Origin: an uncultured Lysobacteraceae bacterium
GTDB taxonomy: Bacteria > Pseudomonadota > Gammaproteobacteria > Xanthomonadales > Xanthomonadaceae
Assembly: GCA_946480825.1 (NCBI GenBank)
Contig: CAMLLG010000022.1
Span: 1 to 57,909, forward strand
Direction of reading: 5' to 3'
DNA: 57,909 nt
How positions within the stretch are numbered: position 1 is the stretch's first letter; each line of letters starts with the position of its first letter. A program made the translations under genes and the position numbers. The notes below the pieces were generated by a model. The model made no database searches. It was not told the DNA's origin and saw only the letters and a list, made by a program, of their open reading frames with translations. Below, piece by piece: positions 26,640 to 34,816 of this stretch.

Positions 26640-26774
26640 ATGAAAAGCGCACTGGATCTGAACCTCGAGCTTCTTGCCGACATCGAAGCTCCGCTGTCGA
26701 ACGATTTCTGGAATGGCGTGGCCGTCGGCATCGGCATCGTCGGTGCCGCGGCTGCGATCGTCGCGTTGACCTGA
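26640..26774 (+). CDS. Daptide-like RiPP precursor peptide 3
   Basis: 44 aa. Leader motif LDLNLELLADIEAP, core LSNDFWNGVAVGIGIVG and so on, ending IVALT. Close paralogue of precursor 4 (same leader and SNDFW core start). GGAAG lies upstream of the ATG. An in-frame extension to 26571 has no Shine-Dalgarno and overlaps precursor 2, so the ATG at 26640 is used. Confidence 0.9.
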   Translation: MKSALDLNLELLADIEAPLSNDFWNGVAVGIGIVGAAAAIVALT

Positions 26775-26780
26775 TCGGAA

Positions 26781-26817
26781 CGCGGGCTGCCGCGGCTCGT
26801 GGCTTCGGCAGCCTGCG
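26781..26817 (+). promoter_or_regulatory. Stem-loop after precursor 3
   Basis: CGCGGGCTGCCG pairs with CGGCAGCCTGCG over 12 positions with one G-U pair, starting 7 bp after the stop. Confidence 0.55.
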
Positions 26818-26982
26818 TCAAATCCGATCGGGTATCGGCGTTGTCGATGCTTCCGTGACGGAAAAGAAACGGGGTGTCGCCGACGCTCGCGCCAGGATCG
26901 CGGTTGATGGTCGAGTCCATCTGATGCGGCATCGGTTCCATGCGGACTGCGTTCAACCAACACCAAAAGGATGTTTTCAGTG

Positions 26983-27117
26983 ATGAACAAAGCACTTGAT
27001 CTGAATCTCGAGATGCTCGCCGACATCGAAGTCCCGCTGTCCAACGATTTCTGGACGGGCGTGGGTATCGGCATCGGTATCGTGGCTGCCGCAGCCGGCA
27101 TCGTCGCGCTGACCTGA
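26983..27117 (+). CDS. Daptide-like RiPP precursor peptide 4
   Basis: 44 aa. Leader motif LDLNLEMLADIEVP, core LSNDFWTGVGIGIGIV and so on, ending IVALT. AAGGA precedes the ATG. It differs from precursor 3 at only a few positions, mostly Gly/Ala/Val exchanges in the core, so it looks like a recent duplicate; a 208-bp spacer separates them. Confidence 0.9.
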   Translation: MNKALDLNLEMLADIEVPLSNDFWTGVGIGIGIVAAAAGIVALT

Positions 27118-27124
27118 TGCCTGT

Positions 27125-27157
27125 TGCCCGAGTGACGCTCGATCGCCTCTTCGGGCA
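27125..27157 (+). promoter_or_regulatory. Stem-loop after precursor 4
   Basis: TGCCCGA (27125-27131) pairs with TCGGGCA (27151-27157) around a 19-nt loop, 8 bp after the stop. Confidence 0.4.
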
Positions 27158-27231
27158 TCCGTGTCGCACTCGTACTGGCCTGAGCGATTGATGCGACGGC
27201 CGCTTTCTATCGATAAATCAAGGAAATGATG

Positions 27232-27354
27232 ATGAACAACCTGAATCTGAACATTGAAATCCTGGAAGACCTCGAGACGCCTGTCACCGATTGGTGGGAT
27301 GTCGCGATCGGCGTGGCCGTCGGCATCGGCGTCGGCGTGCTCATCGCGACCTGA
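27232..27354 (+). CDS. Daptide-like RiPP precursor peptide 5
   Basis: 40 aa. Leader motif LNLNIEILEDLETP, core VTDWWDVAIGVAIGIGVG, ending VLIAT. Three ATG codons follow one another at 27226, 27229 and 27232; AAGGA at 27220 places the third at the best distance. The core is built of A-I-G-V repeats and differs from precursor 6 mainly at VTDWWD versus DWVD. Confidence 0.9.
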   Translation: MNNLNLNIEILEDLETPVTDWWDVAIGVAVGIGVGVLIAT

Positions 27355-27371
27355 TCGGTCCGAGCGAGTCC

Positions 27372-27400
27372 GCAGCTGTCTCCCGCCGGGATGCAGCCGC
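27372..27400 (+). promoter_or_regulatory. Stem-loop after precursor 5
   Basis: Imperfect hairpin centred on CCC-GCC-GGG, with flanking GCAGCTG and CAGCCGC arms. It matches the fold after precursor 6 in position and shape. Confidence 0.45.
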
Positions 27401-27548
27401 AAAATCCTTTCACCGGATAGCCCTGCATCGTCGCGCTGATTGGTCTCTCGGGGCAGAAAAATCCTTGCGTTGCCGAGCTTCGCATCGTCCCGATCCTAAT
27501 CTGAGCACGAATGCAGCGGTCGACCTCAATCAATCAAAGGAAATGAAT

Positions 27549-27665
27549 ATGAACAATCTGAATCTGAACATCGAAGTCCTGGAAAATGTCGAAACTCCGG
27601 ATTGGGTGGACATCGCGATTGGCGTGGCCATCGGTATCGGCGTCGGCGTGCTGATCGCGACCTGA
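27549..27665 (+). CDS. Daptide-like RiPP precursor peptide 6
   Basis: 38 aa, the shortest. Leader motif LNLNIEVLENVETP, core DWVDIAIGVAIGIGVG, ending VLIAT. AAGGA with 7-nt spacing supports the ATG at 27549 over the one at 27543. It is the last precursor before the enzyme genes. Confidence 0.9.
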   Translation: MNNLNLNIEVLENVETPDWVDIAIGVAIGIGVGVLIAT

Positions 27666-27679
27666 TAAGCCCAGTCGTG

Positions 27680-27710
27680 TGCGGCTGTTTTCCTTCGGGA
27701 GGCAGCCGCA
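27680..27710 (+). promoter_or_regulatory. Long stem-loop between the precursor genes and the enzyme genes
   Basis: TGCGGCTG pairs with CAGCCGCA and the helix continues inward (with G-U pairs) to a TTC loop, about 14 bp in total. No T-run follows. It could act as a partial terminator or RNase barrier that keeps precursor mRNA above enzyme mRNA. No gene is seen from 27711 to 28029. Confidence 0.55.
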
Positions 27711-28029
27711 TCCCGCAACTCCGATCCGCATTCAACGTTTCGAGCATGCATTCATCGGGTTGACGGACTTGGCGTATGCCATCGAATCATTCGAGGCATC
27801 GACGCCGCGGCGTCGGCGATGGATGAAGGAATTCTTCGGCATCTTGCCGTCCCGAACGAACGGGGCGTCGTGATCGTCGATCGTCGTGACCTGATTGTTC
27901 TCCGGCCAGCGATCGTCTTTGCGCGCGGTGTTCGCCGGAGCGACCGAACCCACACAGCAATCACTATCTTCTCCGCCCGCCTCGCCTCCACGCGGCGATC
28001 GGATGACGCAAAGCTTAAGGATGTATTTC

Positions 28030-30009
28030 GTGAAATCGATTGGAATTGGCCGTCTGGAACTCGATGGCGCATATATCACCGGTCTGCGCTACGTGCTGGA
28101 CGATGCCCGAGTCGCGAGCCTGCTCGGGGCCGCCGGAATCACTTCCAAATTGTACGCGGGCAAACCCGAAGGGCGCGTGCTGGACCTCGTGCGGCAACTG
28201 GTGCGACTGCGCACCGATGCTTATCTGTTCCATGTCTCCAGCGCTTCCGCGGAACCCACGGCTCAACTCGTCAAGGGTTTGCGCCAGCTGCGCGCAGATC
28301 TGCGCTTTTTCTTCTGGACGGCCGACGGCAGCGAACCGATCGGATCCCTGGAAACGCTCGGCCAGCGGTTGTCCGCAGGCGGTGTCGATGATGTCGTCGC
28401 CGCGATCCTCGCGGAAGGCGGCGTCCCGGCGCCCGCACACGGACAGGCGAACGGCCGCTCGCCATACCTGTCCGGGCTGATCGGCGCCGCGGATGCGCAG
28501 CGTCTCGGAATTTCCCTGGACCAATCCGCGGAAATCGTGCGCGAAGAGCTGCGCTGGCTCGCCGCGCAGGGCGCGCAGACGCCCGTACCGTTGCGTGCCC
28601 ACGCGACTTCCGGCGCGGCGCTGGTCACCGCATGCGAATCGCTGGCCGATGACGCCCCCGCGCTGCGGTTCGAACTGCATACGAGCGCATCGGGCGTGAC
28701 CTCCGACCTGATCGAAGTGCTGCCGAAGGCGCGCATCGATCGTCTCGTGGTCAAGGGCATCATCGACGCTGCCCTGATCGGCGACCATGCCATCGAGATC
28801 GTCGACACGGAGGGCGCCGATTTCACCGATCGCCAGGGGCGCTACGGCGCCAACGGCATCGCTGCGCTGCATACGGGTTGCTACGCGGATGGACAGCTCG
28901 CTCCGGCGATCGTGCATCTGGAAACTCCCGTCGAGATGCCGGCCGCGATGCGCCGCGAGGTGCACGATGCGTTCGCCCAGGCGATGGCCGTACGCAGTGC
29001 GGCGGTCGTCAGCGGCGACATCGATCTGGTCCTTGAGCATGTCGACAGCGCTGCGAGGCATGCCGATCTCCCGCTTTGGCCGAAGCACACCTATGCGATC
29101 GCCCGCAGTGGCGATGGGCGGCACAGCGAAGCCGTCTTCGATGGCAATGCCGCCACGCGCCTCGTCCTGGACTACGTGCCGCTGGCGCGCCTGCGCGCCA
29201 CGCCGCATCGTCCGGGCAGCCGCACCATCATCACGCTCGACACCGCAGAGGATGTCGCGGTGCTGGAGGAAAATCTGCGGGCCTGGCACGCCGAGGGCAC
29301 CATCACGGTGCCTCATCCGAAAAACACGGTGTATTTCGAGAACATGTGCCGCTGGCTCGGGCCGTCCAGTTGCGGGCTGTCCTCGCTCCGCCGTGTGTCG
29401 GTCGACACCGCGGGTACGGTCACCAGCTGCCGCGATGCCGGCGAGATCGGCCAGTTCACGGATGGTTTCGACCAACTGTTGCTCAACGTGAAGCAGAAAC
29501 GCCAGATGGAAGAGGTCAAGCGCGGTTGCGCAACCTGCCCGGTGCGCGAGCAGTGCAGCCGTTGCGCGCAGCTGCCGTCGCTTCTCGACGGTCGCTATTG
29601 CGATATCCGCAAGGCGTACCCGATGGCGACCTTCTATTTCGAAGCGATGCTCTTTCCGCGATTGCTCGGTCATTACCTGCCGGAAGGAGAGGATGATCTG
29701 GTTCTGCGCGTCTCGCAGGCGGGATTGCCGCCCCAGCATTACCATGGTCCTCACGGCGCCTGCCGGGAAGGCGAGCGTCCGGTGATCATGGGACTGGAAG
29801 AGTCCTGCTTCGCATGGTCCCGAACGACTCGTCGGATCGTACGCCTCAGTGCGCCGCTGGCGTTGATCGCCGAGTCCTGGTGGCTGGGGGCCGAGGATGC
29901 CGACGTGGTCGCCGAATTGTGCGCACGCTTCGGCGCAGATGAAGACAACGCCCGCAAGAGCCACGCCATGGGCCTGACCAAGTTGCGCGACGCGGGAGTG
30001 GTGCCGTGA
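28030..30009 (+). CDS. SPASM-like RiPP maturase/recognition protein lacking the radical-SAM motif
   Basis: 659 aa. The N-terminal ~110 residues look like a Rossmann/B12-binding-type fold, without the DxHxxG cobalamin motif. The centre is unassigned. Around residues 435-520 a SPASM-like cysteine set appears: SSCGLSS, VTSCRDAGEIG, GCATCPVREQCSRC and RYCDI. The C-terminal ~95 residues resemble a PqqD-type recognition element (LRVSQAG, a W-x-x-x-E helix, LRDAGVV). No CxxxCxxC is present, so it is probably not a radical enzyme; it may recognise leaders, as the daptide recognition protein does. AAGGA at 28017-28021 overlaps the ATG at 28021 but is 8 nt from GTG 28030, so GTG was chosen; an ATG at 28003 is also possible. 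Confidence 0.75.
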   Translation: MKSIGIGRLELDGAYITGLRYVLDDARVASLLGAAGITSKLYAGKPEGRVLDLVRQLVRLRTDAYLFHVSSASAEPTAQLVKGLRQLRADLRFFFWTADGSEPIGSLETLGQRLSAGGVDDVVAAILAEGGVPAPAHGQANGRSPYLSGLIGAADAQRLGISLDQSAEIVREELRWLAAQGAQTPVPLRAHATSGAALVTACESLADDAPALRFELHTSASGVTSDLIEVLPKARIDRLVVKGIIDAALIGDHAIEIVDTEGADFTDRQGRYGANGIAALHTGCYADGQLAPAIVHLETPVEMPAAMRREVHDAFAQAMAVRSAAVVSGDIDLVLEHVDSAARHADLPLWPKHTYAIARSGDGRHSEAVFDGNAATRLVLDYVPLARLRATPHRPGSRTIITLDTAEDVAVLEENLRAWHAEGTITVPHPKNTVYFENMCRWLGPSSCGLSSLRRVSVDTAGTVTSCRDAGEIGQFTDGFDQLLLNVKQKRQMEEVKRGCATCPVREQCSRCAQLPSLLDGRYCDIRKAYPMATFYFEAMLFPRLLGHYLPEGEDDLVLRVSQAGLPPQHYHGPHGACREGERPVIMGLEESCFAWSRTTRRIVRLSAPLALIAESWWLGAEDADVVAELCARFGADEDNARKSHAMGLTKLRDAGVVP

Positions 30010-30848
30010 CCCTCGATACCGACCTCGAATTCGACGCCGCGGGTCAGATCTACCACGGCATCTTCGCCAAATTGAAGCGACTCGACATCTACGACAGCGC
30101 CCAGCCCGTCGACCTGTACGGGCACGCCCTCGCCGACTTCTACAATCGCTTCGTCGGCGATTACGCTGCCGATATTCCGGTATTCCAGAGATTGCTGCCG
30201 TCCAGGGACTCGCGCGTGCTCGATCTGGCCTGCGGCAGCGGCCGCGTCGGCATCGCCCTGGCTCGCGAAGGCTACACGGTCGATGGCGTCGAACTGTCGC
30301 AGGACATGCTGGATCTGGTCGATCTCAACCTGACCCACGAAAAACCCGCGGTTCGGGAACGGCTTTCGTTCGTGCGCGGGGACATGAGCGGATTCGAGAT
30401 GCCCCATCAGTACGATCTGATCCTGATCGGCGTCACCAGCATCAGCCTGTTGTTGACCCCGGAGCAGCGCGCGGGCCTGTTCGCTTCGGTCAAGCGTCAT
30501 CTGAAGCCGGAGGGTCGCTTCGTATTCGACGTGCTGGATTTCGAAGACGGACGCTGGAAGCGGTTCGACGATCATCAGGATGTGTGGGCCCGCGAAGTCG
30601 AAGAGGGTCAGGATTTTGCCATCATCGGCCAGAAATTCTTTCCGGAGCGCGGGATCTTCACCTTCAACGTCTATCGCGAGTTGATTTCCTGGTCCGGCGA
30701 GACCGTCCGCACGCTCGGCGCCAGCACGAAGGCCTTTCTGCTGCGCGACGATCTGGTACCGGCGATGGAAGCGCAGGGACTGGTTCTGGAGGACGAGTTC
30801 CTGCAGGGCGATCTGCGCTTCTTCGTCGCGCGGCACGCGGAGCAGTGA
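30006..30848 (+). CDS. Class I SAM-dependent methyltransferase (daptide N-methyltransferase candidate)
   Basis: 280 aa. Motif I VLDLACGSGRVGIAL and the acidic GVELSQDMLDL are the SAM-binding elements, followed by SFVRGDMSGFEMPHQYDLI and a FVFDVLDFEDG segment. The GTG start overlaps the previous stop (GTGA). In daptide pathways a methyltransferase dimethylates the new C-terminal amine; the position between the recognition protein and the protease supports that role. Substrate inferred. Confidence 0.88.
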   Translation: MTLDTDLEFDAAGQIYHGIFAKLKRLDIYDSAQPVDLYGHALADFYNRFVGDYAADIPVFQRLLPSRDSRVLDLACGSGRVGIALAREGYTVDGVELSQDMLDLVDLNLTHEKPAVRERLSFVRGDMSGFEMPHQYDLILIGVTSISLLLTPEQRAGLFASVKRHLKPEGRFVFDVLDFEDGRWKRFDDHQDVWAREVEEGQDFAIIGQKFFPERGIFTFNVYRELISWSGETVRTLGASTKAFLLRDDLVPAMEAQGLVLEDEFLQGDLRFFVARHAEQ

Positions 30849-30850
30849 CC

Positions 30851-32056
30851 ATGACGGCCGCCTATCCCCGCAAGAGCCCGATGATCGCGATCGATCCTTC
30901 CAACGGGACCCATCGCATCGTCCACCGTGCGCAGGGCCGCGCATATTTCCGACTGGGTCAGCGCGAAGCCGATTACCTGGACGCGCTGGACGGCAGTCGC
31001 TCGCGCGAGGCCCTGCTGGCCGATCGCGAAAGCGGTTTCAGGGAGGATCAGGTCGCGTATCTGCTGCAATGGTACGAAGAGCAGGGCCTGCTGGAAGGCT
31101 CCGAGCCCGAAGATGCCGTCGTACCGGCGCGATCCTGGCCGCGCCGTGTCGCGGACATCATCGTCAGACCGGATCTGTGGCGCGTCACCTTGGTCAATCC
31201 GGATGCTTTCCTCAACCGCCATCGCGGTGCGGTCGACGCGCTGTTCTCGCCGGTCGCCATGTCCGTGTATCTGTTCTCCCTGTTGCTTCCGATCGTGGTG
31301 GCGGTGATCGCTCCGTCGTTGGCCATCGATGCGTTCGAGCAGCGCGCCGAGCCCAAGGGATTTTCGGCCTGGTTCACCCTGTACGCCATGGTGCTCGGCA
31401 TGAACGTGCTGCATGAACTGGCCCATGCGTTCACCTGCAAGCACTTCGGCGGCAAGGTCGAGAAAATCGGCCTGATGTTCATGTATCTGCAGCCGGTGAT
31501 GTACTGCGATGTGACCGACAGTTGGCGTTTCAAGCAGGCGTCGCAAAAGATCGCGGTTTCCGGAGCCGGCATTTTCCTGCAGTTCGTGCTGACCGGCCTG
31601 GCGATGACGGCGTGGATGTTCACGGGCGACGCGATATTGCTGTATTTCAGCTTCATCAACGTCTTCATCGCGCTCTTCAATCTGTTTCCGCTCATCAAGC
31701 TGGACGGCTATTGGATGCTGGTGCACTGGCTGGACGAGCCCAATCTGCGTCATCGCGGCATGGAGGCGCTCGACACGGTCTTCCGTCGCATCGTGGCGCG
31801 CCCGAACCCCGGCTCCCGGCCGGTGCGGCCGGCGTTCCTGGCCTTCGGAATCGGCCATGGTCTCGCGGTGCCGATGTTCTGGCTGCTGGGCCTGTACGGT
31901 ATTCACCGCCTGCTTTCCAGAGTGTCCGAGCCGCTCGCATTGTTCATGGTGGCGGTGTTCGGTGCGCCGCTGGCGTATCGTGCGATCAAGGCCGCGATCG
32001 GTTACGCCCGGACGTTCTCGTCCGTTCCGGCGCCGCGACAGCAGGAGGCATCGTGA
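30851..32056 (+). CDS. M50-family intramembrane metalloprotease with PqqD-like N-terminus (leader peptidase candidate)
   Basis: 401 aa. The first ~80 residues (FRLGQREADYLDALDG, then LLQWYEEQGLLEG) form a PqqD-like winged helix. Several membrane helices follow. The zinc site is HELAHAFTCKHFGG with the second M50 motif NLFPLIKLDGYW. Membrane proteases of this type occur in daptide clusters and are thought to remove the leader. It begins 2 bp after the methyltransferase stop and overlaps the aminotransferase start. Confidence 0.87.
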   Translation: MTAAYPRKSPMIAIDPSNGTHRIVHRAQGRAYFRLGQREADYLDALDGSRSREALLADRESGFREDQVAYLLQWYEEQGLLEGSEPEDAVVPARSWPRRVADIIVRPDLWRVTLVNPDAFLNRHRGAVDALFSPVAMSVYLFSLLLPIVVAVIAPSLAIDAFEQRAEPKGFSAWFTLYAMVLGMNVLHELAHAFTCKHFGGKVEKIGLMFMYLQPVMYCDVTDSWRFKQASQKIAVSGAGIFLQFVLTGLAMTAWMFTGDAILLYFSFINVFIALFNLFPLIKLDGYWMLVHWLDEPNLRHRGMEALDTVFRRIVARPNPGSRPVRPAFLAFGIGHGLAVPMFWLLGLYGIHRLLSRVSEPLALFMVAVFGAPLAYRAIKAAIGYARTFSSVPAPRQQEAS

Positions 32057-33306
32057 ACGCGTTGTGGCGTCCGTATTCGGTGCCCGGCGTCGGCGCATCG
32101 TTGAAGTTCGTTCGTGGCGATGGTTCGTACATCTACGACAGCGATGGACGCGCCTTCCTGAACGCCGCCGGAGGGCTGTGGAACGTTTCGCTGGGGCTCA
32201 ACAACCCGCGGATCATCGAGCGCATGCAGCAGCAGCTGCAGAACATGGTCTATGCGCCCCTGTTCGACAACACGCATTCCCCGGCCGAGGCCCTCGCGGC
32301 AAAGCTGGTCGAGTTGTCGGAAGGGCGAATGCACTGCGTCTATCTTTCGACCACCGGCACCTCCGCGGTCGAAGTGGCTCTGCGCGTGGCGCGTACCTAC
32401 CAACGTGCGAAACGCGCGCCGGCCAAGCGTCGTGTTCTCAGTTTCGACAGGTCCTATCACGGATGTTCGTGGATGAACCTCTCGGCCGGCGGCGTCATGC
32501 GTGCCGACATGGAGCGCTGGGACGAACGGCTCCCCGATTTCGAGTTGATTCCCTCGCCGGACGATGAGGCGCGTTCGCTCGAAGCGCTGAAGGGCATCCT
32601 GACCGCCGAAGGCGATCGGATCGCATGTCTCCTGATGGAACCCATTCTCGGCTCGGGCGGCATCATCGTGCCTTCCCGGGAATACTGCCGCGCGGTGACG
32701 GCATTGTGTCGCGAGCACGACGTGCTGCTCATCGCCGATGAAGTCGCGACCGGCGGCGGTCGTTGCGGCGCGTTGTTCGCATCGACGCTTCTCGATCTCG
32801 AGCCCGACGTCATCACATTGTCGAAGGGGTTGAATTCCGGATATTTTCCGGTCGGCGCGACGCTGTTCCGCGGCGCCGTGATCGAGCCCATCCGCCAGGC
32901 CGGGATACCGCTGCAATACGGGAGCACCCAGGATGGCAGCCCGCTCGGCTGTGCGGCCACCCTGGCGACCTTGTCGCAGGTCTTCGACGACGACCTGCCG
33001 GCCCGCGCCACCGAACTCGGCGAGCGTATCCGTGCCGACTTCCGCGCCATGATCGGAGACTCGGTGGTCAGCGACGTCCGTGGGCTCGGTCTGATGATCG
33101 GTATCGAGTTGAGTCACGCGCACCCCGAGCGACGCCTGTTTTCCGAGGCGGAAGTCGTTCGCGTGCGGCAGCGATGCCAGAACGAAGGCGTCCTCGTCTA
33201 TCATTTCGAGAGCGGAATCAGTCTGTTCCCGCCCTTGACCCTGTCCGATCAGGAGGCGGCCGATCTGGTCGATATCCTCCGCGAAGTTTTTCTGGAGATC
33301 ACGTGA
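32053..33306 (+). CDS. PLP-dependent class III aminotransferase (daptide transaminase candidate)
   Basis: 417 aa. Class III features: GGLWNVSLGLNNP, the phosphate-binding STTGTSAVEVALRVAR, SYHGCSWMN, the Asp pair region LLIADEVATGGGRCGAL and the catalytic Lys in ITLSKGLNSGYFPVGA. The start is GTG with an excellent AGGAGG 6 nt upstream and overlaps the protease stop. It would convert the C-terminal ketone formed from Thr into an amine. Family certain, substrate inferred from cluster context. Confidence 0.9.
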   Translation: MNALWRPYSVPGVGASLKFVRGDGSYIYDSDGRAFLNAAGGLWNVSLGLNNPRIIERMQQQLQNMVYAPLFDNTHSPAEALAAKLVELSEGRMHCVYLSTTGTSAVEVALRVARTYQRAKRAPAKRRVLSFDRSYHGCSWMNLSAGGVMRADMERWDERLPDFELIPSPDDEARSLEALKGILTAEGDRIACLLMEPILGSGGIIVPSREYCRAVTALCREHDVLLIADEVATGGGRCGALFASTLLDLEPDVITLSKGLNSGYFPVGATLFRGAVIEPIRQAGIPLQYGSTQDGSPLGCAATLATLSQVFDDDLPARATELGERIRADFRAMIGDSVVSDVRGLGLMIGIELSHAHPERRLFSEAEVVRVRQRCQNEGVLVYHFESGISLFPPLTLSDQEAADLVDILREVFLEIT

Positions 33307-34043
33307 ATACTGTCGAATCTTCGACCGACGCCGCCGTCAACGCCGACGCTGCCCATGCCGATGTCCCCGCGGCGCTTTCGCCGCGCCGCAATCGGCTGCT
33401 CGGCATGCTCTCCGTGTTGTGGAATCCGGCCCGCAGTTTCCGCGAGTTCGCCGACGGCAATGGTTTCGTATTCGTACTGCTCGCGATCATGGCCATCGAT
33501 GCGCTGTTGACCGTGCTGGCGATGCCCAAGCTGACCTCGGAGATGGACAAACAGCTACTCACCGCACCTCCGGGAGTGGCCGACATGCGCGGCACCATCC
33601 TGACGGTGTCGATCGTGATGGTGGCGGTCATGAATACGATCTTCCTGGCGTTCGCGGCGTTGCTGTTGACCTTGACGACGAAGATGTTCCGCGGAAAGGC
33701 CGGTTTCGCCGCGGTGTTCTCGGGAATCCTGCTCGCATCGATTCCGACCGCATTGGGTCGTCTCGTTCAGGGGCTGCTCGGTTTTTCCGGTTATTCCGAC
33801 GATGGCGTGCGCGACGCGCTCTCGCTCGCGGGGATCTTCGGCATCGACAAGGGCGAGCCGTCGTTTCCGGTCGCCAATCTGATCCTGGTGTTCGATGTCT
33901 GGACGCTGGTGCTGGTCGGTCTGGGGTACTCGATCATCTCGGGCATGCGTCGCATGCCGGCGTGGATCGTATCGCTGTTGATCTGGGCACTGCTGCAATC
34001 GGTGCTGGTGCGTTTCGCTCTGGCGTCCGGGTCGGCGGCATGA
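33303..34043 (+). CDS. YIP1-like multi-pass membrane protein A
   Basis: 246 aa with about five hydrophobic segments (FVFVLLAIMAIDALLTVLAM, VMVAVMNTIFLAFAALLL and others). The WNPARSFREFADG start resembles YIP1-family proteins. Function in RiPP clusters is unknown; transport support or self-protection is possible. The GTG overlaps the aminotransferase stop and the gene end overlaps the SDR ATG, so it is translationally coupled. A second YIP1-like gene lies at 35333. Confidence 0.75.
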   Translation: MNTVESSTDAAVNADAAHADVPAALSPRRNRLLGMLSVLWNPARSFREFADGNGFVFVLLAIMAIDALLTVLAMPKLTSEMDKQLLTAPPGVADMRGTILTVSIVMVAVMNTIFLAFAALLLTLTTKMFRGKAGFAAVFSGILLASIPTALGRLVQGLLGFSGYSDDGVRDALSLAGIFGIDKGEPSFPVANLILVFDVWTLVLVGLGYSIISGMRRMPAWIVSLLIWALLQSVLVRFALASGSAA

Positions 34044-34816
34044 GCAAGCTGGCCCGGGCGATGCGCCTGGATGGCGCGGTCGCCCTGATCACCGGTGCCG
34101 GGTCGGGAATCGGCCGGGCGACCGCGATCATGATGGCGGAGCAGGGGGCGATCGTGGCGGTGACCGAGATGCCCGGGCGCGGCAAGTTGCTGGACGCACT
34201 GGTCGCCGATTTGCAGCGCGATGGCGCGCAGGCCTTCGCGTTGACCCTGGACGTCCGTTCGGCGCTGACCATTCCCAGTGCGATCGATACGGTGGCGAGC
34301 CGCTTCGGTCAACTCGACATTCTCGTCAACAATGCCGGGACGCAGATGTTGAAGCCGGCGCTCGATCTCGAAGAGTCGGAGTTCGACGAGGTGATGAACG
34401 TCAACCTGAAGGGCGCATTCCTTTGCGCGCAGGCCGCCGGCAGCGTGATGGTGGATCAGGGGCGAGGTTGTATCGTCAATGTCGCTTCGCAGCACGGCGT
34501 GGTGGGCAACCGCAATCGGGCGCCTTACTGCGCCAGCAAGGGCGGACTGATCAACCTGACGCGTGCGCTGGCGGTCGAATGGGCCAGACGCGGCATCCGC
34601 GTCAACGCCGTCAGTCCGACTTTCGTGGATACGGTCGTGAACAGGGAATTGCTGGCATCGCCGGAATTGAGCGCCGAGATCGCCGCCGACGTACCGCTGG
34701 GTCGCGCCGCGACCTGCGACGAAGTCGCCGCAGGCATCGTGTTTCTGTCTTCGCCCGCCGCGTCCATGATCACCGGTCACAATCTTCTGATCGATGGGGG
34801 TTGGACCGCCCGGTGA
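34040..34816 (+). CDS. Short-chain dehydrogenase/reductase (candidate oxidant of the C-terminal Thr)
   Basis: 258 aa classical SDR. NAD(P) site ITGAGSGIGRATA, NNAG in LDILVNNAGTQ, catalytic Ser in NVASQHGVVG, and YxxxK in APYCASKGGLINL; it ends in a typical TGHNLLIDGGW. SDRs oxidise secondary alcohols, including beta-hydroxy acids. Oxidation of the beta-hydroxyl of a terminal Thr gives a beta-keto acid that can lose CO2, the first step proposed for daptides. No other dehydrogenase is in the cluster. The ATGA overlap ties it to the operon. Confidence 0.85.
   Translation: MSKLARAMRLDGAVALITGAGSGIGRATAIMMAEQGAIVAVTEMPGRGKLLDALVADLQRDGAQAFALTLDVRSALTIPSAIDTVASRFGQLDILVNNAGTQMLKPALDLEESEFDEVMNVNLKGAFLCAQAAGSVMVDQGRGCIVNVASQHGVVGNRNRAPYCASKGGLINLTRALAVEWARRGIRVNAVSPTFVDTVVNRELLASPELSAEIAADVPLGRAATCDEVAAGIVFLSSPAASMITGHNLLIDGGWTAR

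Noticed and set aside
26174..27665. Precursors read as lanthipeptide, lasso or sactipeptide substrates
   Set aside because: The cores have no Cys, and no lanthionine synthetase, lasso cyclase or radical-SAM motif is encoded nearby.
27679..27873. 64-codon frame between precursor 6 and the SPASM-like gene, as a possible seventh precursor
   Set aside because: It starts inside the long hairpin, has no leader motif, no hydrophobic core and no terminal Thr.
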